Assembly (NCBI GenBank): GCA_003523255.1
Contig: DPGH01000008.1
Location: 1 to 32,887 of the forward strand
Direction of reading: 5' to 3'
Source: Clostridiales bacterium
Lineage (GTDB): Bacteria > Bacillota > Clostridia > Christensenellales > Borkfalkiaceae
DNA: 32,887 nt
Below, one piece after another: positions 1 to 6,837 of this stretch (position 1 is its first letter; every line of letters begins with the position of its first letter). The translations under genes were made by a program, and so were the position numbers. The notes beneath the pieces were generated by a model, which had not been told where the DNA came from, did no database searches, and saw only the letters and a program-made list of their open reading frames with translations.

Positions 1-98
1 CTAGATCAGAAAAGCAAGCTTCTCCTCTCTCGTTCGACTTGCATGTGTTAAGCTTGCCGCCAGCGTTCGTCCTGAGCCAGAATCAAACTCTTGAGTTT
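1..98 (-). rRNA. rrs: 16S rRNA, 5' end (partial)
   Basis: Read on the minus strand, this stretch contains the universal 16S start AGAGTTTGATTCTGGCTCAG followed by GACGAACGCTGGCGGC and AACACATGCAAGTCGA. These are the conserved first helices of bacterial 16S rRNA. The mature 5' end is placed about seven bases upstream of AGAGTTTGAT, by analogy with E. coli numbering. Only the first 98 bases are present and the gene runs off the left edge of the window. Two tandem promoters lie behind it. Confidence 0.97.
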
Positions 99-326
99 AA
101 TGATTTAAAGCCGAGCATTACTGCTCAACTGCTCTAACGAATTTCGCTTGTTTAGCGTTTATTGTGTCATATAATGACTGTTTTAAAGTACATATTTCAT
201 ACTTCAAAGATTTTGACAGAAACTTTCAAAATAACTATTATTTCGTCTTATTTCCTTCTATTCAATTTTTAAACTACAGTAGTCAACTTCGGTTGACTTG
301 CGCTGTCCTCTTGCGACAGCCTACAT

Positions 327-355
327 ATAATACCATAAGCCATTTTTTAAGTCAA
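327..355 (-). promoter_or_regulatory. rRNA promoter P2 (proximal)
   Basis: On the minus strand TTGACT (350-355) and TATTAT (327-332) are separated by exactly 17 bases. The promoter points at the 16S gene about 230 bases away. The ten bases spanning the -35 (CGCTTGACTT) are repeated exactly at the distal promoter, which supports a tandem rRNA promoter pair. Confidence 0.8.
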
Positions 356-536
356 GCGTTTTTTCAAGGTTTTTTCAAAGTTTTTTTAATTTTTTTAAGA
401 CTTTTTATAAACCCCAAAATATTGTGTAACGCACTCACGCGGTATACGATATTTTGTTTGCCTGAAACCTTAAATCGTTTGATATTATCTAACGATTTGA
501 CTTATCGGCACAGCCCTTTTTCAAAGGGTAATTGAG

Positions 537-565
537 ATTATATATTAAAACCGTTTTCAAGTCAA
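537..565 (-). promoter_or_regulatory. rRNA promoter P1 (distal)
   Basis: On the minus strand TTGACT (560-565) and a perfect TATAAT (537-542) are separated by 17 bases. It shares the CGCTTGACTT block with the proximal promoter and lies on the same strand, 210 bases further upstream of the 16S gene. The AT-rich sequence just behind it could serve as an UP element, which is an inference. Confidence 0.82.
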
Positions 566-641
566 GCGATTTGACAAGATATTTTAAAATTCTTTTAAAC
601 ATTTTAAAGTTCGACTTTTTGTGCAATGTGCAACATTGCCC

Positions 642-670
642 TTGCAAAGCGCACTTATTTGTGTTATTAT
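642..670 (+). promoter_or_regulatory. possible promoter of the leucine-rich-repeat lipoprotein gene
   Basis: TTGCAA (642-647) and TATTAT (665-670) are 17 bases apart, just ahead of the ribosome site AAAGGAGA at 681-688. The predicted leader would be very short. A second TATAAT at 672-677 sits too far from this -35. Confidence 0.45.
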
Positions 671-692
671 ATATAATGTTAAAGGAGAAGCC

Positions 693-2168
693 ATGAAAAA
701 ATCGGTTGTTTTGTTTCTTTCCATACTTGTTTTTGTTTGCGTTGCCGCGTATCTTACCGGTTGCGGCAGTAACGACGAAGCGGGACGATGCGAACTTTCT
801 AAAGACGAAAGTTATTATACTCTTGTCGAATACGACGTTCCGGAGAGCGGCGAGGTCGTTACGCCCGCCGTGTATAACGGCAAGCCCGTTAAGAAGATAG
901 AAAGGGATTTGTTTAAAGGCAACACGGGTAAAGTTAAAACGCTTATCGTAAGCGAAGGCACGGAAGAACTTTGCGGATACGCCTTTTCGACTTGCTATAA
1001 TCTTGAAAAAGTTACTTTGCCCTCTTCCCTTAAAACCGTAGGCAAAAACGCTTTTGCAGGATGCGAGGTTCTCGAAACGATAATTCTCCCCGACGGAGTG
1101 GAGTCTGTGAGCGAAAACGCTTTTGACGGATGTAAAAACCTTAAAACGATTTCGTTAGGGAAAAACCTGCGAGAATTTACAGGACGCGCGCTCGCGAATA
1201 CTAAAAACCTTACGGAAATAAAAGTTGACGAAAACAACGCCGTCTTTAAGGTTAAGGACGGAGCGATGTTTTCCGCCGACGAAAAAGTTCTCGTTGCCGT
1301 ACCCGCGATTAAAACAGAAAAATTTGTTGTACCGACGCAAACAACCGAAATAGGCGAGTTCGCGTTTTACAAACGCACGGGTGTAAAGGACGTGGAATTT
1401 TCCGCTCTTATCGAAAAAATAGGTGATTGCGCGTTTTACGGCTCCGGAATAAAAAGCGTAAACCTACAAGACAAAGTAACTTCGATAGGAACCGAAGCGT
1501 TCTCATGGTGCGCGTCGCTTAAAAGCGTAACTTTCGGAAGCGGTCTTTTGCAGACCGGCGTAAACTCGTTCAGAAACTGTGCCGAACTTACGGCCGTAAA
1601 TTTTTGTGATAAAAATACGTTAAGGACGATTTCGGAAGGGTCTTTTGAAGAATGCGTTTCTTTAACGAGCGTAAACGTTCCGGACGGCGTTACGAGAATA
1701 GAACTGAGAGCGTTTAACAATTGCACGAATTTATCGACGGCGAAAATAGGAAAAGACGTAGAAATAATATGCGGCACGCTTTACGGAACGACCCCTGCGG
1801 AAGAAAAACCGATAGGCGCGTTTACCAAAGACGAACTTCACGGAAAGAACACCGTGAAATTAAGAGTCGAACTCGCAAGGCAGGATTACTGGTCGCTCAC
1901 CACCGCTACGACCTGCGGACCGCAACTTCGGGTATATCAGTCGCAAAGATACAATTTCGGATATAAAATCCCGCACGGAAACGGCTACGAAAGCACGCCC
2001 TACTTTAAGACGAGCGACGCGGACGCCGTCGGCAACTGGCTCGTAAAAAACCCTTTCAATTTCGTTTGGGTCAACCCCGATACGTACGAGTTTAACGAAA
2101 CGAAAGACGTCCCCTCACCGCTCGGACACGAATTTATAGACTATAATCTTGCCGAAAACAGAAAATGA
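693..2168 (+). CDS. BspA-type leucine-rich-repeat surface lipoprotein
   Basis: A 491-residue protein with a lipoprotein signal peptide: Lys-Lys at residues 2-3, a hydrophobic stretch, then the lipobox L-T-G-C with Cys24 as the lipidated residue. It is therefore expected on the outer face of the membrane. Residues from about 70 to 370 are repeats of the BspA/LRR_5 type, each with an A-F-x-x-C-x-x-L-x-x-(I/V)-x-L-P core, for example around NAFAGCEVLETI and NAFDGCKNLKTI. The C-terminal 100 residues do not look repetitive. The start at 693 has AAAGGAGA nine bases upstream and gives the signal peptide. The frame is open from a GTG at 621, but that extension lacks a ribosome site. Such proteins are common in gut Clostridia and are thought to act in surface binding. 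The specific ligand is unknown. Confidence 0.85.
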   Translation: MKKSVVLFLSILVFVCVAAYLTGCGSNDEAGRCELSKDESYYTLVEYDVPESGEVVTPAVYNGKPVKKIERDLFKGNTGKVKTLIVSEGTEELCGYAFSTCYNLEKVTLPSSLKTVGKNAFAGCEVLETIILPDGVESVSENAFDGCKNLKTISLGKNLREFTGRALANTKNLTEIKVDENNAVFKVKDGAMFSADEKVLVAVPAIKTEKFVVPTQTTEIGEFAFYKRTGVKDVEFSALIEKIGDCAFYGSGIKSVNLQDKVTSIGTEAFSWCASLKSVTFGSGLLQTGVNSFRNCAELTAVNFCDKNTLRTISEGSFEECVSLTSVNVPDGVTRIELRAFNNCTNLSTAKIGKDVEIICGTLYGTTPAEEKPIGAFTKDELHGKNTVKLRVELARQDYWSLTTATTCGPQLRVYQSQRYNFGYKIPHGNGYESTPYFKTSDADAVGNWLVKNPFNFVWVNPDTYEFNETKDVPSPLGHEFIDYNLAENRK

Positions 2169-2243
2169 TTATGTTCGGTTTATCGTTATCAACGGAGACT
2201 TAACGATTATAATCAAGCGAAACTTTTATTTATTTTATATTAT

Positions 2244-2279
2244 TGTATACGCGTGTATACGCGCACGCGCGTGCGCGCG
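2244..2279. other. 36-bp perfectly alternating pyrimidine-purine tract (Z-DNA-prone)
   Basis: Every base from 2244 to 2279 alternates pyrimidine and purine (TGTATACGCG, then a CG-rich half). The inner part, GCGCACGCGCGTGCGC, is a perfect 16-bp palindrome. It sits between two convergent genes, directly left of their shared terminator. Confidence 0.85.
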
Positions 2280-2322
2280 AACAAAGCGAGTGCAGACCGT
2301 AACGGTTTACACTCGCTTTGTT
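2280..2322. terminator. shared terminator between convergent genes
   Basis: A perfect 13-bp inverted repeat, AACAAAGCGAGTG (2280-2292) and CACTCGCTTTGTT (2310-2322), with a smaller ACC/GGT stem inside the loop. It lies between the lipoprotein gene on the plus strand and mnmA on the minus strand, so it can serve both. Confidence 0.75.
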
Positions 2323-2347
2323 AATTTATCGATTTAGTTCGCGCGTT

Positions 2348-3427
2348 CTAAAAAATCGCTTTTTCTATCACGCCGCCGCCGATACATTTATCGCCCGAAT
2401 AGAACACCGCGAACTGTCCTTCGGTTATGGCGCGTTGTTTTTCGTCAAACTCGACGTAAATTCCGTCGTCCGTTATGCGTACCGCGCACCCTTGCTCGGG
2501 CTGGCGGTACCTGAACTTGCCGGTGCATTTAAATTCTTTTTCTTTTGGCGGAAACGGAATGAAATTACATTCTTTCATATAAAGCCCGCGGCTGTATAGC
2601 CTGTCCTCCGACCCGTGAGCCACGTAAAGAATATTGTTTTTCAAATCTTTTTCAATAACAAACCAACGACTTCCGTCATCCCCTTTTTGCCCGCCGATGT
2701 TAAGTCCGCGCCTTTGACCTATAGTGTAATACATAAGCCCGAGGTGCTCGCCTATGACTTTGCCGTCCATAGTCATTATCTTGCCCTTTTTGGCGGGAAT
2801 ATAGTTCTGCAAAAAGTTGCGAAAATTTCTTTCCCCGATAAAGCATATACCCGTAGAATCCTTTTTCCCGGCGGTGGCAAGTCCGTTTGCCTCGGCGATT
2901 TTGCGGACCTCCGATTTATCGAGTTTGCCGAGCGGGAACAAAACGCCGTCTAACTGGCTTTGAGAAAGTTGGTTTAAAAAATAAGTCTGGTCCTTGCTTT
3001 GGTCTTTCGCCTTTAACAGATAGTGCACGTTTCCGTCGTGCAAAATGTCGCAATAATGCCCCGTCGCGATATAGTCCGCGCCGAGTTTTTTAGCCTCTTC
3101 TTTAAAATCTTTAAACTTTATTTCGCGGTTGCAAAGCACGTCGGGATTAGGCGTTCTGCCGGCGTTGTACTCCGCCAGAAAGTATTTAAACACCCTGTCC
3201 ATATACTCTTTTGCAAAATTAACCGTATAATAGGGCACGCCGATTTTATTCGCCACGCGGCGCACGTCGGCAAAATCCTCCTCGCCCGTGCAATGCCCGC
3301 ACTCGTCGGTCTCTTCCCAGTTGCTCATATATAGCCCTATAACGTTGTAACCCTGTTCTTTAAGCAAAAGCGCGGCAACGGAACTATCCACCCCGCCGCT
3401 CATGCCGACGACTACCGTTTTTGACAT
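2348..3427 (-). CDS. mnmA: tRNA-specific 2-thiouridylase MnmA
   Basis: A 359-residue protein of the usual length for MnmA, which activates and thiolates U34 of the Lys, Glu and Gln tRNAs to give 2-thiouridine. The PP-loop S-G-G-V-D-S-S at residues 10-16 binds ATP. The two catalytic cysteines are recognisable: Cys99 in N-P-D-V-L-C-N and Cys195 in S-T-G-I-C-F-I-G-E-R. Further family blocks such as A-T-G-H-Y and the D-Q-T-Y-F-L motif are present. The start at 3427 is preferred over an upstream ATG at 3457 because ACAGGAGTC lies just ahead of it. It ends against the shared terminator and appears to be transcribed alone. Confidence 0.96.
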   Translation of the reverse strand: MSKTVVVGMSGGVDSSVAALLLKEQGYNVIGLYMSNWEETDECGHCTGEEDFADVRRVANKIGVPYYTVNFAKEYMDRVFKYFLAEYNAGRTPNPDVLCNREIKFKDFKEEAKKLGADYIATGHYCDILHDGNVHYLLKAKDQSKDQTYFLNQLSQSQLDGVLFPLGKLDKSEVRKIAEANGLATAGKKDSTGICFIGERNFRNFLQNYIPAKKGKIMTMDGKVIGEHLGLMYYTIGQRRGLNIGGQKGDDGSRWFVIEKDLKNNILYVAHGSEDRLYSRGLYMKECNFIPFPPKEKEFKCTGKFRYRQPEQGCAVRITDDGIYVEFDEKQRAITEGQFAVFYSGDKCIGGGVIEKAIF

Positions 3428-3579
3428 AACTGACTCCTGTTTACGATATAATACCACTTTATCGCAAAAAATTCAATAAAAACACGCAATTACTTAAAAT
3501 GCTTGATTATTTTCGGGTTTTGCTGTAATATATATAATACTATGCCGCAAAAAGCGCGGCATACAGGAGGTCTTTTATT

Positions 3580-4893
3580 ATGGGCGACGGCGCCGACCCT
3601 TTACCGGGCGCAACTTTTCCTATCGGATTACTTATCACTCTTATCGTACTCGTTTTAATGTCGGGGTTCTTTTCCGCGACGGAAACGGCTTACTCTTGCG
3701 CGAGCAGAATAAAACTTCGTTCGATGGCAAGTAACGGCAACAAGCGCGCAAAAAAAATACTCTTTCTTGCGGAAGAGAATTACGATCGCTTTTTAAGCAC
3801 CGTGCTTGTAGGCAACAATATCGTAAACCTTACGGCGGCGACGATATCTACCCTGTTTTTTACGCAGGTGCTCGTCGGTACGGAATTAGATTCTTCGGTC
3901 ATTTCTACTCTCGTCATCACGGTTGCGGTACTTATTTTCGGCGAAATAACTCCTAAATTTATCGCAAAAACCTATCCCGAAAAATTCGCGTTTACGTTTT
4001 ACCCTTTTGTAAAGTTTTTTTATTACCTGCTTTACCCGTTTAACTTTTTATTCGGCGGGTGGAAATGGCTTATCGCTAAAATCTTCAGGCTTAAAAACGA
4101 AGACAAGGTTACCGAGGACGAAATTATGTCCGTCGTAGAAGAAGCCGAAGAAGACGGCACCCTTCGCGGGGACGAAACAAAACTTATTCGCCAGGTAATA
4201 GAATTCGACGACCTCGAAGTTGGCGATATACTCGTGCCGCGCGTAAACATCGTCGCGGTGGACGTTGAGTCCTCTATGGAAGAAATAAGAAAGGTTTTCG
4301 AGAAAGAAGGCTACTCCCGCCTGCCCGTGTATAAAGGCGGTATAGACACCATTATCGGGACGATACACGAGAAGGACTTTTTTAACGCGTACCTTGCGGG
4401 CAAAAAAGGCATTGACGGAATAATGCAAAACGCCCTGTATACCACGGAGCACGTTAAAATTTCCGGACTGCTGAAACAGATACAGAAAAAGAAAGTGCAT
4501 ATCGCGGTCGTTCTCGACGAATACGGCGGCACGCTCGGCATAGTTACGCTCGAAGATATTTTAGAAGAACTTGTCGGAGAAATTTGGGACGAACACGACG
4601 AAGAAATAAACTACTTTAAACAAGTAGAAGAAAACGTTTACACCGTAGACGGCAACGCGCCCGTTGCGGATATGTTTGAATATTTCGGGCTCGACGGCGA
4701 AGAAGACAACTTTGACGCAAACACCGTCAGCGGCTGGGTTATAGAAGAACTCGGTGAAATACCGAGAGCGGGCGCAACGCTCGAATTCAAAACGCTTAAA
4801 ATAGAGGTTCTCAAGTCGACCGTAAAACGCGTTTTATCGGTTAAAGTAACCGTTACCCCCGCAACCGACGAGGAAGAAAAAGAAGAATATTAA
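3580..4893 (+). CDS. CNNM/CBS-domain protein, HlyC/CorC family
   Basis: A 437-residue membrane protein with the three parts typical of this family. The N-terminal CNNM (DUF21) region, about residues 10-150, has several hydrophobic segments and the S-G-F-F-S-A-T-E-T-A-Y signature. A pair of CBS domains follows at about 205-330, with V-P-R-V-N-I-V and V-V-L-D-E-Y-G-G-T-L-G-I-V-T-L-E-D. A CorC/HlyC-associated C-terminal domain occupies about 345-430. The family is linked to magnesium and other divalent-ion transport or its control. The older hemolysin label is not informative. The ribosome site AGGAGG is at 3565-3570. A possible promoter, TTGATT (3503-3508) and TAATAT (3526-3531) with 17-base spacing, lies upstream. 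A tRNA gene starts 35 bases after the stop. Confidence 0.9.
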   Translation: MGDGADPLPGATFPIGLLITLIVLVLMSGFFSATETAYSCASRIKLRSMASNGNKRAKKILFLAEENYDRFLSTVLVGNNIVNLTAATISTLFFTQVLVGTELDSSVISTLVITVAVLIFGEITPKFIAKTYPEKFAFTFYPFVKFFYYLLYPFNFLFGGWKWLIAKIFRLKNEDKVTEDEIMSVVEEAEEDGTLRGDETKLIRQVIEFDDLEVGDILVPRVNIVAVDVESSMEEIRKVFEKEGYSRLPVYKGGIDTIIGTIHEKDFFNAYLAGKKGIDGIMQNALYTTEHVKISGLLKQIQKKKVHIAVVLDEYGGTLGIVTLEDILEELVGEIWDEHDEEINYFKQVEENVYTVDGNAPVADMFEYFGLDGEEDNFDANTVSGWVIEELGEIPRAGATLEFKTLKIEVLKSTVKRVLSVKVTVTPATDEEEKEEY

Positions 4894-4902
4894 CGCTATA
4901 CG

Positions 4903-4926
4903 TTCGCCGCGTTCTATCGCGGCGAA
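4903..4926 (+). other. GC-rich stem-loop between CNNM gene and tRNA
   Basis: TTCGCCGCG (4903-4911) pairs with CGCGGCGAA (4918-4926) over a six-base loop. No T-run follows, so it is a poor terminator. It could be a processing site if the tRNA is co-transcribed with the upstream gene, since no separate tRNA promoter is obvious. Confidence 0.5.
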
Positions 4927-4928
4927 AC

Positions 4929-5004
4929 GCGCCCGTAGTCTAATTGGATAAAACGACGCCCTCCGACGGCGTTGTTGCGAGTTCGAGTCTCGCCGGACGC
5001 ACCA
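4929..5004 (+). tRNA. tRNA-Arg (anticodon CCG)
   Basis: A 76-base cloverleaf with encoded CCA (5002-5004). The anticodon loop CTCCGAC sits on a five-pair stem ACGCC/GGCGT and gives anticodon CCG, which reads the Arg codon CGG. The T arm is GCGAG-TTCGAGT-CTCGC. Two positions do not pair: C4 with A69 in the acceptor stem and C12 with A23 in the D stem. Everything else is standard. It may be a real but imperfect tRNA or one beginning to decay. It has its own terminator right behind it. Confidence 0.88.
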
Positions 5005-5005
5005 T

Positions 5006-5045
5006 AAACGGCGGTCTATAAGAGATTATAGACCGCCGTTTTGTC
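5006..5045 (+). terminator. terminator after tRNA-Arg
   Basis: A perfect 16-bp stem (5006-5021 and 5026-5041) closes on a GAGA loop and ends in a short T-run. It begins two bases after the tRNA CCA. Confidence 0.85.
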
Positions 5046-5110
5046 AACCGACTAATATTCGCCCCACGGGCGCGGGCGTTTTAACGTTTTTCGGTTATAC
5101 TCCGTGCAAA

Positions 5111-5887
5111 CTAAAACAAATAGTTAACGGCGAGCATAACGAGGCTTGTCGCGATGAGAACCGCGCCGACAACCCTGTTTAAAATAACCGCGCTGACTTT
5201 GTTTGCTATTTTTGCGGCGATAAGCGACCACACAAGGGTAAAAACAACGCACGCGATTAAACACAAAACGTCGGGCATACCGCCGATTATAAAGTGGCTG
5301 ACCCCGCCCGTAAGCGCGGTAAAAGACATTATAAACACGCTCGTGCCGACGGCAACGTGCATTTCGTAACCTAAAAACGTAGTTAAAACGAAAAGCATCA
5401 TCATTCCGCCGCCTGCCCCTACAAAACCGCATATAAAGCCTATCGCCGCACCGCCGACGATAGATTTTATTATACGCGTTTTTTTGCTTTGTTCGAGCAT
5501 TTGCTCTTTAGTCGTGGCGACCGGTTTGATTATAAACTTTAACCCGATTATAATCATCGCTATCTGCATAGTATTGCTCATTGCCTGTTCCGGAACCTGT
5601 TTTGCGATTAAACTTCCGGCCACGGTGGCGCATAAAACGCTTAAAAGCAAAGCGATGCTGTTTTTAACGTCTAAATTTCCGCTTTTTTTATAGGTCCACG
5701 CGCTCGCCGCGCTGGCGAGAACGTCGCTTGCAAGCCCTATGCCGACGGCTTGATATGCAGGCACACCCAAAAAAGTAATCAGCATAGGTCCGATAACCGC
5801 CGCCGCGCTCATCCCCGCAAAGCCCGTACCGACGCCCGCGCCGAGCCCCGCCAAAAAACAAACTAAAATCTTTATTCCCGCAGACAT
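5111..5887 (-). CDS. TauE/SafE-family membrane transporter
   Basis: A 258-residue, strongly hydrophobic protein with about seven or eight membrane segments. It shows the two glycine-rich half-repeats typical of the TauE/SafE (DUF81) family: G-L-G-A-G-V-G-T-G-F-A-G-M near the N terminus and G-F-I-C-G-F-V-G-A-G-G-G-M near the middle. Members export or import sulfite, sulfoacetate and other organosulfur or small anionic compounds. The substrate here cannot be told from sequence. Its ATG overlaps the stop of the upstream marR gene in TAATG, so the two are translationally coupled and form an operon under the palindrome-bearing promoter at 6331-6377. Confidence 0.88.
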   Translation of the reverse strand: MSAGIKILVCFLAGLGAGVGTGFAGMSAAAVIGPMLITFLGVPAYQAVGIGLASDVLASAASAWTYKKSGNLDVKNSIALLLSVLCATVAGSLIAKQVPEQAMSNTMQIAMIIIGLKFIIKPVATTKEQMLEQSKKTRIIKSIVGGAAIGFICGFVGAGGGMMMLFVLTTFLGYEMHVAVGTSVFIMSFTALTGGVSHFIIGGMPDVLCLIACVVFTLVWSLIAAKIANKVSAVILNRVVGAVLIATSLVMLAVNYLF

Positions 5888-6315
5888 TACTTCTCCCCGA
5901 AAAACCTTTCCGCATTATCGAGCGCCCGCGCAAGGTAACTTTTCACGTTTTGTATTTCCTCTTCACCAAACCCGCCGAACAACGTTTCTGCAAAAGTCCT
6001 TTGCGCACTGCGCCCCTCCTCCGCAACGACTTTTCCGCTTTGGGTAAGCGTTAAAAAAACGGTTTTTTTATTGCCGCCCGAATACGCCGCCGTTAAAAAC
6101 CCGCGTTGAGTCAACTCCGCAACCGAAACGGAAACCTGCGATTTAACAAGCCTTCTGTACTTTACCACCTGCGCCGCAGTATCGTATTGCGGATTATTGT
6201 ACAAGAACATTAAAACGTCAAAGTCCGCCCGCGTCAACACATACTTTTTACGTACGCCTTCGGTAAGCGCGGCGTATAATGCCGAAAAAGTCTTTTGATT
6301 TTCAAAAAAATTCAC
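5887..6315 (-). CDS. MarR-family transcriptional regulator
   Basis: A 142-residue protein with the MarR layout: an N-terminal dimerisation helix, then a winged helix with Y-D-T-A-A-Q-V-V-K-Y as the first HTH helices, the recognition segment S-Q-V-S-V-S-V-A-E-L and the wing around Y-S-G-G-N-K-K-T-V-F-L-T-L-T. MarR proteins usually repress their own operon and respond to small phenolic, oxidant or metal-like ligands. The start is a GTG at 6315, whose leader lies just inside the promoter with the 20-base palindrome. This suggests autorepression of marR-tauE. The ligand is likely related to what the TauE partner carries, which is an inference. Confidence 0.88.
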   Translation of the reverse strand: MNFFENQKTFSALYAALTEGVRKKYVLTRADFDVLMFLYNNPQYDTAAQVVKYRRLVKSQVSVSVAELTQRGFLTAAYSGGNKKTVFLTLTQSGKVVAEEGRSAQRTFAETLFGGFGEEEIQNVKSYLARALDNAERFFGEK

Positions 6316-6330
6316 TTTTATCGCCCCAAA

Positions 6331-6350
6331 ATAGTTCTTTTTAGAACTAT
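6331..6350. promoter_or_regulatory. probable MarR operator
   Basis: ATAGTTCT (6331-6338) and AGAACTAT (6343-6350) form a perfect inverted repeat with a TTTT spacer. It overlaps the last bases of the -10 and the transcription start of the marR promoter, the usual place for a self-repressing MarR operator. Confidence 0.72.
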
Positions 6351-6377
6351 TATACGATTAAAGGTTATCCCTGTCAA
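6349..6377 (-). promoter_or_regulatory. marR-tauE promoter, full consensus
   Basis: On the minus strand a perfect TTGACA (6372-6377) and a perfect TATAAT (6349-6354) are separated by 17 bases. Such a strong core promoter normally needs a repressor, in keeping with the palindrome overlapping it. Confidence 0.88.
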
Positions 6378-6422
6378 GAAAAAAGGGCGGGAGCATTTTT
6401 AATTATCGCTAAAACGGCAAAT

Positions 6423-6460
6423 TTCGACAAAAAGTAACGATTTTCAACAAAAACCAACGA
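6423..6460 (+). promoter_or_regulatory. tandem regulator half-sites, 20-bp period
   Basis: Two 18-base units, TTCGACAAAAAGTAACGA (6423-6440) and TTCAACAAAAACCAACGA (6443-6460), agree at 15 of 18 positions and start exactly 20 bases apart. The first begins with TTCGACA, the exact complement of the Spo0A box core TGTCGAA. The pair ends about 33 bases before a TATAAT at 6494-6499 that has no recognisable -35. That arrangement is expected for an activator site. Related units occur near 8240 and 9314-9352. Confidence 0.65.
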
Positions 6461-6493
6461 CTAAAACATACGGCTTTTTAGCGAAAGGGGGTG

Positions 6494-6499
6494 TATAAT
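6494..6499 (+). promoter_or_regulatory. -10 element of the 81-residue protein gene
   Basis: A perfect TATAAT lies 34 bases before the start codon. The matching -35 window (6471-6476, CGGCTT) is not a recognisable -35 hexamer, so activation by the tandem half-sites upstream is likely. Confidence 0.55.
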
Positions 6500-6532
6500 C
6501 ACATGTAAATATGCATAGGGAGGTTTTACGAA

Positions 6533-6778
6533 ATGCATAAAGAAATAAAACAATCGGTTTCCGCCGAAAAAATTTTAAATTGCATTATACAACTGATAAC
6601 GCGAGATTTAGACGAGTTATACGAGGAGGACTGTAACGACGAATTTTCGGACGGCGTTAAACACGGTCTTGTAGTGTTGCTCGAATACATACGATATATA
6701 GGTTACGGTAAAGACGACTTATTATCGTACGAAATAGAAGAACGATACCCTCTTACAAACAATACCTGTCAGCAATAG
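6533..6778 (+). CDS. small acidic protein of unknown function, likely module target
   Basis: An 81-residue soluble protein that I do not recognise. It is predicted to be mostly helical, with an acidic middle (D-L-D-E-L-Y-E-E-D-C-N-D-E-F) and two Tyr/Ile-rich segments near the C terminus. There is no signal peptide and no membrane segment. The ribosome site GGGAGG (6518-6523) is strong and the start is clear. It is convergent with the histidine kinase gene and ends inside their shared terminator. The tandem repeats in its promoter match sites at the other promoters of the kinase module, which suggests it is an output of that circuit. It could equally be a modulator of the kinase. Confidence 0.72.
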   Translation: MHKEIKQSVSAEKILNCIIQLITRDLDELYEEDCNDEFSDGVKHGLVVLLEYIRYIGYGKDDLLSYEIEERYPLTNNTCQQ

Positions 6779-6824
6779 CGCGCCCCCACGGGAAAACTCT
6801 TTTTTCCGCAAGGACGCGCTATTG
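6773..6824. terminator. bidirectional terminator
   Basis: The outer stem CAATAGCGCG (6773-6782) / CGCGCTATTG (6815-6824) encloses a second stem made from CGGGAAAA and the T-rich TTTTCCG. It overlaps the stop codon of the plus-strand gene and lies 14 bases past the stop of the minus-strand kinase gene. Confidence 0.7.
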
Positions 6825-6837
6825 TTATATTTAAGGT

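Larger units (their letters stand above)
99..692 (-). other. rRNA leader and promoter region, no gene seen
   Basis: This 594-base gap holds the two rRNA promoters and the untranslated rRNA leader. Just downstream of the proximal promoter are two back-to-back stem-loops: arms 302-307/315-320 (GCTGTC/GACAGC) and arms 281-287/292-298 (AGTCAAC/GTTGACT, four-base loop). They may take part in leader processing or antitermination. The open frames here are AT-rich, lack ribosome sites and look non-coding. Confidence 0.7.

Noticed and set aside
164..535. Open frame of 123 codons behind the 16S gene
   Set aside because: It spans the rRNA leader and overlaps both rRNA promoters, has no ribosome site, and its predicted protein is low-complexity, rich in Phe and Leu from AT-rich DNA.
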